Shown here: piece after piece, positions 40,527-48,618 of the stretch | How the letters are laid out: the number at the start of each line of letters is the position of its first letter | How positions within the stretch are numbered: position 1 is the first letter of the stretch | NCBI RefSeq assembly: GCF_026393345.1 | Contig: NZ_JAPLAI010000065.1 | Location: 1-60,537 of the forward strand | DNA length: 60,537 nucleotides | Reading direction: 5' to 3' | Origin: Microbacterium sp. | GTDB lineage: Bacteria > Actinomycetota > Actinomycetes > Actinomycetales > Microbacteriaceae | The notes under the pieces: model-generated | Told to the model about the DNA's origin: nothing | The model's database searches: none | Seen by the model: the letters and a program-made list of their open reading frames with translations, nothing else | Translations under genes and position numbers: made by a program

Positions 40527-40913
40527 TCACTGCCGGGTTTCAGCAGACATGAGCAGCGGGCTTCCCGGACGGATTACTCGGTCCACGCCGGCAATGAAAC
40601 TGATCGCGCCGATTCTGCACCAGTAGAGCAGAAGCCAGTCGCGCAGCAACTGCAGTTGTGCTTCTTGGGCGGAGCGTGGCCGGCTTCGGTCTTCGACCAC
40701 AGTGAGCCAATCTGCCGGCTCGAACATCGAGTCCAAGAGTTCGTCCGCGGTGGGGCCATCCGCGTGCTCGTCCCACCAGGCGCAGGTCGTCTCGTAGGCG
40801 TGGAGTGCTGTCGGAACTCCGTTCGGCTCGGCGACGAGGCTGATGAGTACATCGAGGAAGGGGTCGCGGACTGTCATCCGAAAGGACTCGACCTCGACGA
40901 GTTGAGTCGCCAT
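40527..40913 (-). CDS. Hypothetical cargo protein
   Basis: 128-aa protein I do not recognise. It has a high content of Leu, Ala, Asp and Trp, an acidic mid-section (WWDEHADGPTADELLDSMFEPADW), and a C-terminal hydrophobic stretch (LLRDWLLLYWCRIGAISFIAGVDRVI) that may be a buried helix rather than a membrane span. It is divergent from the HTH gene at 40975, so the two probably share a promoter region. A toxin or immunity role is possible but unsupported. Confidence 0.6.
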   Translation of the reverse strand: MATQLVEVESFRMTVRDPFLDVLISLVAEPNGVPTALHAYETTCAWWDEHADGPTADELLDSMFEPADWLTVVEDRSRPRSAQEAQLQLLRDWLLLYWCRIGAISFIAGVDRVIRPGSPLLMSAETRQ

Positions 40914-40974
40914 GCGAGCAGAATGCCAGATAGATCGAGCCTTCCCGGGCAGGCCTCGCCGTCAGCCTGAGATA

Positions 40975-41256
40975 GTGCGTAGTCCTCTGGCCTTTCCATC
41001 TGGGTGGGATGCGTATGTCGCCGAGATCGGCGCAAATATTCATCGTCTTCGGATAGCGCGCGGATACAGCCAGGATCGTGTGGCGTATGAGGCAAACCTC
41101 AGCCGCTACACGTACCAGCAACTCGAACGCGGACGTTCGAGCCCCGAGCGAACGTCTAACCCCAGACTGATGACCCTCCTGGCAATCGCGCAGGTGCTGC
41201 GGGTGCCGCTTGAAGATATCTTGCCCGCTCAGATGCCGGACCTCACCGCTCGATGA
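40975..41256 (+). CDS. XRE-family HTH regulator
   Basis: 93-aa DNA-binding protein with a clear Cro/C1 helix-turn-helix (IGANIHRLRIARGYSQDRVAYEANLSRYTYQQLERGRSSP) and the usual C-terminal AIAQVLRVPLEDIL. I used the GTG at 40975. A start at 40912 would overlap the divergent gene. It may bind the 29-bp palindrome at 40486 or the divergent promoter. Confidence 0.78.
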   Translation: MRSPLAFPSGWDAYVAEIGANIHRLRIARGYSQDRVAYEANLSRYTYQQLERGRSSPERTSNPRLMTLLAIAQVLRVPLEDILPAQMPDLTAR

Positions 41257-41328
41257 TCGTTCACGTCGCCGATGTCGAACGTGCACATCTCGATTCTCTG
41301 CGGGCACATTGTTCGATACATTCGGGCC

Positions 41329-41592
41329 ATGAATGTCCGATCCGAGGACCCGCTGTTCGGCCCGGACGCCGCGCGACTGGGGCGGGACTTGATCGAGCAA
41401 GGCACTGCGAGTGACATCGCCGTCGTTCGAGAACGACTCACCGCAATCTGGACCGACCCCGTGATTGACGTGTGGTTGAAGAGCGCCAATGCGCACCTCG
41501 ACGGAGCGCGCCCCTGCGACGTTCTGATAGTGAATGGCCCGGAGGCCGTATTGGAGGCTGCGGCCGTGGAAGTAGCCGGCGGCTCGCGGTGA
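41329..41592 (+). CDS. MbcA/ParS/Xre antitoxin C-terminal-like protein
   Basis: 87-aa protein whose second half matches the toxin-binding domain of Xre/MbcA/ParS antitoxins: IWTDPVIDVWLKSANAHLDGARPCDVLIVNGPEAVLEAA, with the typical WL...L.G..P.D.L...G...V pattern. The usual partner, a RES-domain toxin gene, is not next to it; the next gene is a methyltransferase on the opposite strand. It may be an orphan or may work with a distant toxin. Confidence 0.65.
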   Translation: MNVRSEDPLFGPDAARLGRDLIEQGTASDIAVVRERLTAIWTDPVIDVWLKSANAHLDGARPCDVLIVNGPEAVLEAAAVEVAGGSR

Positions 41593-41631
41593 AGAGTCCG
41601 CTATGGTGCGGCGCGGATCATTCTCCGCTTC

Positions 41632-43281
41632 TTAAGCAACTCGGTCGTCGTCGTAGAACCGCAGTCGTGTCCGCTGCAGCCGCCGATCCATCAGAGCATG
41701 ACGCGCCTCACTGAGCGAGGCGAGCGTTGGCGCGTCAAGCGCGGGAAGCAGCCGCGCGAGGGTCTGGTCTGTGGCTTCTATGAGTGACTCCGGATCCGAA
41801 GAGGTGCGCGCAATCCCATCGAGGCGTGCGAGCTCGGCTCCAGCGCCCGGAATGACGGGAACCCGAAGCGAGCTCACCTCGCTGGGCACGAGCTCAAGTA
41901 CACCTCCGCCGAAGCTTCGACCTTCGACCTCAGCCGAGAGCATCGTCAGTGAGTTGTGGAACGTCGCCGTGAATTCATCAGCAGTCACAGGCGCCCCCGC
42001 GAGAATCTGACCCTTGTAGATGGTGTCGGTCGTTACCACGCCCGCGTGGTTGGCGATCACGCGAGGGTATCGGTTCGAGCGCTTCGAGAGCAGTAGGTCG
42101 CCGGGTGGGACCACAGGAACGCGATACCAGGGCTCCCGGACGCGGCACTTGAACCGCCTGTCAATCGCTTGTGCGGTACCGAGCTCAAGGTACCGACGTG
42201 CCCCGGCGTGTGCCGCCGGTGACGGCTTATCGGCCGCGAAGCTCAGCAGCCATGCGGGTTGGCCAGCGTCCGAGAGTGCGCGTTGCTCGTCCACCTCGAA
42301 CGCGAGGCCCTTAGCAAAGCGAGACCTCGGGAGAAGCGGAATCGCCCACTGCCGCAAGTCGAACTCGTCGATCTCTGCTGCGTCGACGCAGAAGTAGCCG
42401 TTAGCGCCAGTCACGGTCGAAACACTGAACCGCGCGACCTGGCGGAGCGGTTGGACGGCGCCGATTGATCGCGTCGCGTCGATCGCGTCGTTCTGGTCTG
42501 GGCTCAGCAGGTAGTTGGTCCAGGTGCCAGCCGCGGGGGCGACCCGATGGGACCAAGAGTGGGTCCCCCCATTGTGATCGTGGAAGTCGATCGTCGCGAC
42601 CTCGCCTGCCGGACGCCTCGACGCCCGACCGCTCAGGATGAGGACTTCCTGCAGCACGGCCGGAAACGTACCGGGCTTGAACAGGTCGATCGTGAGGTCG
42701 GTGGTGTTTCCGAGGAGCCAGTTGCGCACGGCGTTCGCCGAGATACCCGTCAGGAACTCGGTAGGGAGGATCACCGAGAATGCGCCGCCCTCGCGCAGCC
42801 TCGCGAGGGCGAGCAAGAAGACTGGAATCCAGAGGTTCGACACGGCGGTACCCGCGGTGCCGAGCTCCGCGCTGATCGACCGCGCACGCTGCTTGTCCTC
42901 GTCGGAGATGAACTGGAATCGCACGTACGGCGGGTTCGCGAGGACGAGGTCGAAATCGGCGCCGTGATCCTCGGCCCAGCGCAGTACGTTCGCGTGCACG
43001 GCACGTCCGGGCAGGTTAAGATCGCCCAACGTGCGCGAGGCCTTCATCGCCTCTTCTTCCAGAACCTCCACTGCTTCGACATGGGCGAGATCCTTGGCCA
43101 ATCCCGCGCGGCCCAGGCCGCGCAGGAACGCGCCATCGCCAGCGGAAGGCTCGAGAACGCGCAGCCCAGTTCGTCCGCCGAGTAGCGCCCTGGATCGCGC
43201 GAGGCAGAGGTCAACGAGGACGTCCGGAGAGTAGAAGCCGCCCCGCAGCTTTTCGTCACTAACTTCTTCTCGCGTGCGCAC
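41632..43281 (-). CDS. Adenine-N6 DNA methyltransferase (restriction-modification)
   Basis: 549-aa class I N6-adenine methyltransferase. Motif I is LEPSAGDGAFL (residues 43-53) and the catalytic motif IV is NPPY (116-119, ANPPYVRFQF). The C-terminal 300 residues form a TaqI/PaeR7I-like target-recognition region (LLLSKRSNRYPRVIANHAGVVTTDTIY). It is divergent from a PLD-type nuclease 83 bp away. The pair has the arrangement of a type II restriction-modification system, with this enzyme protecting host DNA. Recognition sequence is unknown. Confidence 0.88.
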   Translation of the reverse strand: MRTREEVSDEKLRGGFYSPDVLVDLCLARSRALLGGRTGLRVLEPSAGDGAFLRGLGRAGLAKDLAHVEAVEVLEEEAMKASRTLGDLNLPGRAVHANVLRWAEDHGADFDLVLANPPYVRFQFISDEDKQRARSISAELGTAGTAVSNLWIPVFLLALARLREGGAFSVILPTEFLTGISANAVRNWLLGNTTDLTIDLFKPGTFPAVLQEVLILSGRASRRPAGEVATIDFHDHNGGTHSWSHRVAPAAGTWTNYLLSPDQNDAIDATRSIGAVQPLRQVARFSVSTVTGANGYFCVDAAEIDEFDLRQWAIPLLPRSRFAKGLAFEVDEQRALSDAGQPAWLLSFAADKPSPAAHAGARRYLELGTAQAIDRRFKCRVREPWYRVPVVPPGDLLLSKRSNRYPRVIANHAGVVTTDTIYKGQILAGAPVTADEFTATFHNSLTMLSAEVEGRSFGGGVLELVPSEVSSLRVPVIPGAGAELARLDGIARTSSDPESLIEATDQTLARLLPALDAPTLASLSEARHALMDRRLQRTRLRFYDDDRVA

Positions 43282-43364
43282 GCTACTCCCGCTTCAGTTA
43301 CTGAAGCATAGTCTATCGAGGGACGTTACTGCTGTCGAGGAGCCTGTGTGCGAATCTGAGTCAC

Positions 43365-44627
43365 ATGAGAATCCGGTTCGTCGGCCAGCCGTTCGCCACA
43401 CAACAGAACCTCCTCGACTTCATCGAGTTCGCTACGACCGCCGGATTCGACGAACTGCGAATCGCGGTCGCCTGGGCGAAGAGATCCGGCCTCGGTCGGA
43501 TCTGGGATTCCCTGTCCGCATTCCGTGCGCAAGGCGGAAAGGTGACCATAATCCTCGGTGTGAGCGAGGGAGGTGCCACACGGGAGGGCCTCGAGATCGC
43601 GCTTGATGTCGCCGACGAGGCGTTCGTCTTCCACGACCCTGGGCGCACGTTCCACCCGAAGGTGTATCTCGCCTCCTCAGCGGGTCCCCGATCGCTCATA
43701 GTCGGGTCGAGCAACCTGACCGCCGGCGGGCTCGGCTGGAACCACGAGGCGTCTCTATGGGTCGATTGGGACACAGGCGAGGGCAAGGAGGTCACTGATG
43801 CCGTCTCGGAGTGGTTTGACGCGCTCACCGGCGAGCAAGGATCCTGCGTCCCGCTGACGGCCGCGCTCATTGACGACATCGAGAACAGTAAGGACATCAT
43901 GCTCGGCTCGGAGCGCCGCGCCAGGCGCGTGCAAAAGGCTAGGTCCGATACCCCCGAGGACACCGACAGCGCAGTAGCAGCCACGGTGAGCGGCCTTTTC
44001 ACGGCCGTTCAGGCCAAGCTCCGCACGCTTCCGAAGCTCAACCCGAAGTTCGCGGCCACGAAGACTAAGCCGTTGATCATTGATCTGGTTCTTCCGGGAA
44101 CTGCGGGCAGTTCAAGCGGGGTGAGCGTGACGCGAGATGTGCAGCAGCCCGTATCCGGCTCCGACGCGCCATTACCTAGCGCCGATGTTCAACGGCGGTG
44201 GTCGAAGGAGATGGACCACACGGCAGCCCAACAGCCGAAGGGGGCGACGACGAATCCAACTGGAAACCTCCGGCTCAGTCGGGAAGCAGCGCCGATCAAC
44301 CACCTGACGTATTTCCGCGAGGAGTTCTTCGGAGAGCTGCCATGGACGCCGAGGGAAAATCACGACACCGAGCAGGAGGCCATTGCGGAGTTCAGCGTCT
44401 GGGTTGATGGACATGACATCGGGGCAGTCGAACTGCGAGTCAGCCATGACCCGGACCGCGTGTCTGGCCAGGGCAATGTTCCGACGGTGATCCATTGGGG
44501 TCCGGACCTTGGAAAGGTACTCAAAGGCACGAACTACATCGGCCAGCACGTGACACTCGAGAAGAGGACCTCCGGTGGTTTCAACCTCGTGATCGGGCGG
44601 GTGCCACGGGGCAACTATCTCGTCTGA
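43365..44627 (+). CDS. PLD-family restriction endonuclease (NgoFVII/BfiI-like)
   Basis: 420-aa nuclease. The N-terminal domain holds a phospholipase-D active site: FHPKVYL (His97, Lys99) followed by IVGSSNLTAGGLG (Ser115, Asn117). Such enzymes cut DNA without metal. The C-terminal 120 residues (EEFFGELPWTPRENHD, WGPDLGKVLKGTNYIGQHVTLEKR) look like the B3-like DNA-binding domain of NgoFVII-type enzymes, which would set specificity. The middle is low-complexity linker. It is paired divergently with the N6 methyltransferase. Confidence 0.82.
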   Translation: MRIRFVGQPFATQQNLLDFIEFATTAGFDELRIAVAWAKRSGLGRIWDSLSAFRAQGGKVTIILGVSEGGATREGLEIALDVADEAFVFHDPGRTFHPKVYLASSAGPRSLIVGSSNLTAGGLGWNHEASLWVDWDTGEGKEVTDAVSEWFDALTGEQGSCVPLTAALIDDIENSKDIMLGSERRARRVQKARSDTPEDTDSAVAATVSGLFTAVQAKLRTLPKLNPKFAATKTKPLIIDLVLPGTAGSSSGVSVTRDVQQPVSGSDAPLPSADVQRRWSKEMDHTAAQQPKGATTNPTGNLRLSREAAPINHLTYFREEFFGELPWTPRENHDTEQEAIAEFSVWVDGHDIGAVELRVSHDPDRVSGQGNVPTVIHWGPDLGKVLKGTNYIGQHVTLEKRTSGGFNLVIGRVPRGNYLV

Positions 44628-44708
44628 CCGAGCCGCATCCAGCGGATGTCGAGACAGCCGCCGAAGTAGTGATCTGTGTCGATCCTGCGTGGCTGCCATA
44701 GTGATGAG

Positions 44709-45626
44709 ATGACCGTCCCGCTGCCCAAGTTCTCGGATCTCCTCCTGCCGACGCTCAAGGCCGTTGCCCATCTGGGCGGGTCCGGGTCGATCTCTGAGAT
44801 CGTCAGCATGGTCATCAAGCTCGAGCAGTTCACGGAGGCGCAGCAGGATGTCCTGCACAACGAAGGCCCCGAGACGAAGATCGGCTATCGCGTCGCTTGG
44901 GCAAGGACCTACCTAAAGTACTTCGGGCTCCTCACCAACTCAGCGCGGGGCGTCTGGGCGATCACGGAGGCGGGCGACCAGTTCCTCACCAACCCCACCG
45001 TCACAGACTCGCAGCGCGTGGCCGAGCTGTTCCGGATGAAGGCCGAGAAGATCAAAGAGGCCGCGCTCGAACGAGCCGCACGCGGGGAACCACTGCCCAC
45101 AGGGGCGCCGCTCGTCGGCAATGACGACGAGCCGGACGAGTCGCTTGAAGCCGCCCCCTCGGCGTCCTGGAAGGAACGCGTTATCAGCGTGCTCACGTCC
45201 GACGCGTTCAGTCCGACCCAGTTCGAGCGGCTTGCACAGCGTCTGCTCCGCGAGGCGGACTTCGAGTCCGTCACCGTGACGGGTCGCTCCGGCGACCAGG
45301 GCATCGACGGGATCGGCATCTACCGGCTTGGCCTACTCTCGTTCCCGGTCTACTTCCAATGCAAGCGCTACAAGGGCAGCGTGGGCGCTGGCGACGTGAG
45401 AGACTTCCGCGGCGCATTGCAAGGGCGAGGCGAGAAGGGCTTGCTAATCACGACAGGCGCGTTCACCGCTGCTGCGAAGGCAGAGGCATCACGCGACGGC
45501 GCCACACCGGTCGACCTCATCGACGGGGATCGACTGTGCGAGCTCCTTCTGCGCTACGAGCTCGGCGTGTCGGCCCGCATCGTCGAAGAGATCTGGGTGA
45601 ACCCGGAGTTCTTCGTCGAGATTTGA
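44709..45626 (+). CDS. Mrr-type restriction endonuclease
   Basis: 305-aa protein with an N-terminal Mrr_N-like winged-helix region (FSDLLLPTLKAVAHLGGSGSISEI...WARTYLKYFGLLTNSARGVWAITEAG) and a C-terminal PD-(D/E)xK nuclease. Catalytic residues are Asp200 in GDQGIDGIG and Gln217-x-Lys219 in FQCKRY. Mrr enzymes cut methylated or otherwise modified DNA. Downstream of a methyltransferase/PLD-nuclease pair it could be a second restriction layer aimed at modified phage DNA. The 216-bp gap to the next gene holds nothing I can identify. Confidence 0.88.
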   Translation: MTVPLPKFSDLLLPTLKAVAHLGGSGSISEIVSMVIKLEQFTEAQQDVLHNEGPETKIGYRVAWARTYLKYFGLLTNSARGVWAITEAGDQFLTNPTVTDSQRVAELFRMKAEKIKEAALERAARGEPLPTGAPLVGNDDEPDESLEAAPSASWKERVISVLTSDAFSPTQFERLAQRLLREADFESVTVTGRSGDQGIDGIGIYRLGLLSFPVYFQCKRYKGSVGAGDVRDFRGALQGRGEKGLLITTGAFTAAAKAEASRDGATPVDLIDGDRLCELLLRYELGVSARIVEEIWVNPEFFVEI

Positions 45627-45842
45627 ACACTCGGTGCCCGAATGCCAGGGCAACCCCCACGAGAATGCACGTCTGCATGCACGACTTCCGTGACACCTGA
45701 GAAAGAGGTGCTCATCCGCTATGTAGGGACGCCGCAGATCCCCGCGACCCAGTCCTCGGCTCAGCGTGCCGAGACTCGCCGCGAAGCATGTGCGTAGGGG
45801 CAACCTGACAGCCCGCGATGACGAGAGCACTACGTCAGAGAA

Positions 45843-47324
45843 CTAATCAACGATGCGATCGATGGTGCGCCGCGCAAGACGCTCGACCCAAGCGGCGACG
45901 CGGAGGCGAAGGGAGTGCTTCGTCGTGGCGCGGGCGGCAACGGTGATCCGCCAGTCATCGCGGCGCTCCGCGATGGGCGTACGCCGATCACCCAACGTCG
46001 TGGCGTTCTCGTAGGGACAGTAGGGGCCGGACGTTGCGGTGCTGTGTTCGAGGGTGTGGCTGGACAAGATGTATCGAAGCGGGGCGGGAACGCCTCGGCG
46101 ACCCGGGTGGGCTGTGAGGCTGACGAATTGTGCCAAGAGCGCGCTGCTAACGCTGGCCGAGAGCGCCGCAACGTTCTGGCGCGACGGAGTCTCGCGGTTT
46201 GCACCCTTGATGTACTCCGGGTCATCAAGGAGTCCGAGCTTGTCAAGGGAGACGTCACCTGCAACGAGCTGGCCGATGCAGCCCATGCAGGGCCGGCCGG
46301 GCACGAGGGTGTGGGCGCGCCAGATCCCGTTGCGCATGCGACCGTCCTTGAAGGTGTCGAGCGCGATCCCTCCGTCGATGACGGGGATGAGGTCGGCGTA
46401 CGCGAGTCCGTTTAGCACCGCGCGCGGCCAGGGACGGTCGACGCAAGAGAAGATCACGTCGTAGTCCAGGGCGATGCTCACCCCTTCGGGGTCGGTGATG
46501 CTGACCTCGTGGCGGCGGATATCGATCTTGTGGGCCGTGGCGGCGGACTTCATCAGCTGTGATGCGACGTCGACCTTGGATCGTCCGAGGGCAGCGTCGA
46601 GCCGGGTGGCGCCGATCATGCGGTCAAGGTTGCGAGCCTCGACCCCGTCGTAGTCCATCACGCCCACTGTGACCAGACCGGTCGCCGCTAGGCGCTGCGC
46701 GACATCTAGACCGACGCTGCCGCTTCCGACGACGAGGACTCGGAGCCGCGAGATCGAGCCTTGGGCGCGTTCACCCCAGGAGGAGACGGTGCGCTCCTGC
46801 GAGGACGTGACGCCCGGCACAGCGCGGAGCTCATCGTTCCAGGTAACCCCGAGGGTGGAGGAGACTGACCGGACCGACTCGGCCCAGGTCGGCGCGGTGC
46901 GATCGAACCAGAAGCGTGCCGACCAAGCGGTGTCGTGACCACCAAGGGTCATACCGAGGAGGGGCATCTTCGTGGCGGTACGCGCCACGCGCTCGTACTC
47001 GGATTCAGTCTCCCAGTCCATCCCGGACAGGTGCTGCCAGCCTTCAGCGCCCGGGTGGGAATGCAGGAGTACCAGTCCGTGGCCGGCAGCGCGTGCTTCG
47101 CTCGCTGCGCGGAGCACGTAGCGACTCGTGAACGAGGCGTTGCCGTGCACATGACGCTCGCCTTCGCGAGGAAGGATGATGGACCGGATGAGAGCGGTTG
47201 TCCGCTCGAGGCCGGAGGAGAGCACATAGGTGGCGACGAGGACGTCTTCCTGCCCGTCGTCACGGATGAGGTGATCGCGCATTGCTGCTTCGACCTCGCC
47301 TGTCATGGCTACCGAGTACCGCAT
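45843..47324 (-). CDS. JAB-E1 fusion: Ub-like deconjugase and activating enzyme
   Basis: 493-aa two-domain enzyme. Residues 1-150 form a JAB/JAMM metalloprotease (LLHSHP with His88 and His90, then LSGMD with Ser100 and Asp103), predicted to trim or remove a ubiquitin-like tag. Residues about 195-440 are a ThiF/E1 adenylating domain: VLVVGSGSVGLDVAQ nucleotide loop (200-205), MDYDGVEARNLDR, FSCVDRPWPR, and Cys346/Cys349 (PCMGC) with Cys436 (YCPYE) as likely metal or thioester cysteines. I chose the ATG at 47324 because GAGGAGG precedes it and the E2 stop lies one base upstream. It is the last gene of the Ubl-E2-E1 operon. Confidence 0.88.
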   Translation of the reverse strand: MRYSVAMTGEVEAAMRDHLIRDDGQEDVLVATYVLSSGLERTTALIRSIILPREGERHVHGNASFTSRYVLRAASEARAAGHGLVLLHSHPGAEGWQHLSGMDWETESEYERVARTATKMPLLGMTLGGHDTAWSARFWFDRTAPTWAESVRSVSSTLGVTWNDELRAVPGVTSSQERTVSSWGERAQGSISRLRVLVVGSGSVGLDVAQRLAATGLVTVGVMDYDGVEARNLDRMIGATRLDAALGRSKVDVASQLMKSAATAHKIDIRRHEVSITDPEGVSIALDYDVIFSCVDRPWPRAVLNGLAYADLIPVIDGGIALDTFKDGRMRNGIWRAHTLVPGRPCMGCIGQLVAGDVSLDKLGLLDDPEYIKGANRETPSRQNVAALSASVSSALLAQFVSLTAHPGRRGVPAPLRYILSSHTLEHSTATSGPYCPYENATTLGDRRTPIAERRDDWRITVAARATTKHSLRLRVAAWVERLARRTIDRIVD

Positions 47325-47325
47325 G

Positions 47326-47706
47326 TCAGGCCTCCTCTGCGATGGCGATGGAGACGAAGCCGCGGACATGACTCAGCCACGCGCGGGCCGGGGCGATCGA
47401 GGTGTCGGTGTAGTTGTAGTCGCGGGAGTGCCGCACGAATCCGGGCGCGCAGTCGGAGCTGTCGATGTTGGTCTGCTCGAAGCGCACGGTCTCGGGCAGG
47501 TGGATCCAGTGCGGTGGCACCGCCGGCCAGCTCTGGACCTCGTTGAGGCTGACGCCGGTGGCGACGACCTGGCCGGCGAGGGCGCCGTTCACTGGCGTGA
47601 TGTCGTAGAGAATTCGGGGACCGTCGGCCCTGGCCGGGGCGCCCGCAGCGGTCATGTCATCGATGAACTGCTGGGCCGCCTCGGGCAGGTCCTGTGTGTC
47701 GGTCAC
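47326..47706 (-). CDS. E2/UBC-like conjugating enzyme (Prok-E2_E type)
   Basis: 126-aa protein expected to carry the activated Ub-like protein as a thioester. Its only cysteine, Cys86 (IDSSDCAPGF), is the candidate catalytic residue. The surroundings PPHWIHLPETVRFEQTNIDSSDCAPGF and the following WLSHVRGF resemble the Prok-E2_E family found with multi-ubiquitin and JAB-E1 genes. The GTG start overlaps the polyUbl stop (GTGA), and the stop is one base from the E1 ATG. Assignment rests on motif and context, as E2-E sequences are divergent. Confidence 0.75.
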   Translation of the reverse strand: MTDTQDLPEAAQQFIDDMTAAGAPARADGPRILYDITPVNGALAGQVVATGVSLNEVQSWPAVPPHWIHLPETVRFEQTNIDSSDCAPGFVRHSRDYNYTDTSIAPARAWLSHVRGFVSIAIAEEA

Positions 47707-48131
47707 GCGACACCGCCGACGTGCTTCGCGGTGACGAACTCGTCACCGTGGACGACGGTCACGATCTCGTCGTCGGCGGACGATGCCGGAGCGCCGACGC
47801 GGGCGAGGTCATAGCCGGCCGGTTCGACACCTGCGAGGCGCAGCAGGTCGGCCGCGGTCTGATCCTCGTCGTACGTGCGGAACGGCTCGCCGTCGATGGT
47901 GAAGCGGGCGTGCTGGCGCGAGCGGAACCGCTCGCCGTCCTTGAGATTGATGATCTGGCCGTCCTTGACCTTCTCCTCGACGCCGTTCTTAGTAACGAGG
48001 AACAGATCGAAGACCTTCGGTTCGCGGCCTGCCAGGCGCAGCAGCGCCGCAGCGGTCTGATCCTCGTCGAAGGTGACGTGAGCCTTGCCATCGATGACGA
48101 TCGTGAGCTTGACGGGAGTGTTGGGGGTCAT
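47703..48131 (-). CDS. Tandem ubiquitin-like protein (multi-ubiquitin domain)
   Basis: 142-aa protein with two beta-grasp modules in tandem. Both contain the diagnostic FDEDQTAAALLRLAGREP or YDEDQTAADLLRLAGVEP helix segment, at about residues 20-38 and 80-98. The C-terminus is KHVGGVA, so a di-glycine is followed by only two residues that a JAB protease would have to remove before activation. A strong site (GGAAGGAGGG) precedes the ATG at 48131; an in-frame start 60 codons earlier is disfavoured. It heads the operon and matches the Multi_ubiq/polyUbl family. Confidence 0.85.
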   Translation of the reverse strand: MTPNTPVKLTIVIDGKAHVTFDEDQTAAALLRLAGREPKVFDLFLVTKNGVEEKVKDGQIINLKDGERFRSRQHARFTIDGEPFRTYDEDQTAADLLRLAGVEPAGYDLARVGAPASSADDEIVTVVHGDEFVTAKHVGGVA

Positions 48132-48210
48132 AATGACCCTCCTTCCTATGGTGAGCGAACACCGTGTTGCTCCCGCGCTCCGAGTGAGAGCGAGTAGCAT
48201 GTACCTGTCG

Positions 48211-48243
48211 GGTAAATCCCATTGTACACGATTTCCGTTTACC
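48211..48243. promoter_or_regulatory. Inverted repeat in the divergent Ubl / toxin-antitoxin promoter
   Basis: GGTAAA (48211-48216) and TTTACC (48238-48243) flank 21 bases including TTGTACACGAT. This AT-rich patch separates the Ubl operon and the HigB-like gene. It may bind the HigA-ImmA protein and may set expression of both directions. Confidence 0.4.
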
Positions 48244-48256
48244 AAAGAGGTAAAGC

Positions 48257-48610
48257 TTGCTGCTCGCATGGTCTGATCCTCAGCTGGAGAGCTGCTGCAC
48301 ATCCGCCGCACGCCTGCGCGTCGCCGCGCGCGGCCAAGTCGAAGCAGCCGAGGACCTCCTCAGCCTCATAGCGCAAGCACCACGTCTCGGCGATCTCGCC
48401 CAGTTCCGGAGTGTCCAAATGGAGATTCGAGCAGGAACGCTAGCTCTTTCAATCCAGGAGGTTGACATGCACGCACGGCCACTGAACCAAGCCGGAGTTC
48501 CACGCATCATCGCTGGTGGAGCGTCGGCGCTCGACTACTCCGCAGCAGAAGCACTCCTCATCCAGGACTTGCATGTTCGCGGTCGATCAGTTCTTCGGCG
48601 CGCGAGCTGA
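48257..48610 (+). CDS. Putative HigB/RelE-like toxin
   Basis: 117-aa protein beginning at a TTG with AAAGAGGT upstream. The N-terminal LLAWSDPQLESCCTSAARLR...AAEDLLSLIAQAPRLGDLAQF resembles HigB-like killer proteins encoded in front of HigA-ImmA antitoxins. The C-terminal half (HARPLNQAGVPRIIAGGASALDYSAAEALLIQDLHV) is less familiar. It ends eight bases before the antitoxin-type gene. The toxin call is based mainly on position and size. Confidence 0.55.
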   Translation: MLLAWSDPQLESCCTSAARLRVAARGQVEAAEDLLSLIAQAPRLGDLAQFRSVQMEIRAGTLALSIQEVDMHARPLNQAGVPRIIAGGASALDYSAAEALLIQDLHVRGRSVLRRAS

Positions 48611-48618
48611 CCGGGACT

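Noticed and set aside
41329..41631. A RES-type toxin gene next to the MbcA-like protein
   Set aside because: The following sequence holds only the 3' end of the methyltransferase gene on the other strand. No toxin frame is seen.
45627..45842. Small open frames in the gap between Mrr and the JAB-E1 gene
   Set aside because: They are short, lack ribosome-binding sites and show no recognisable protein features.
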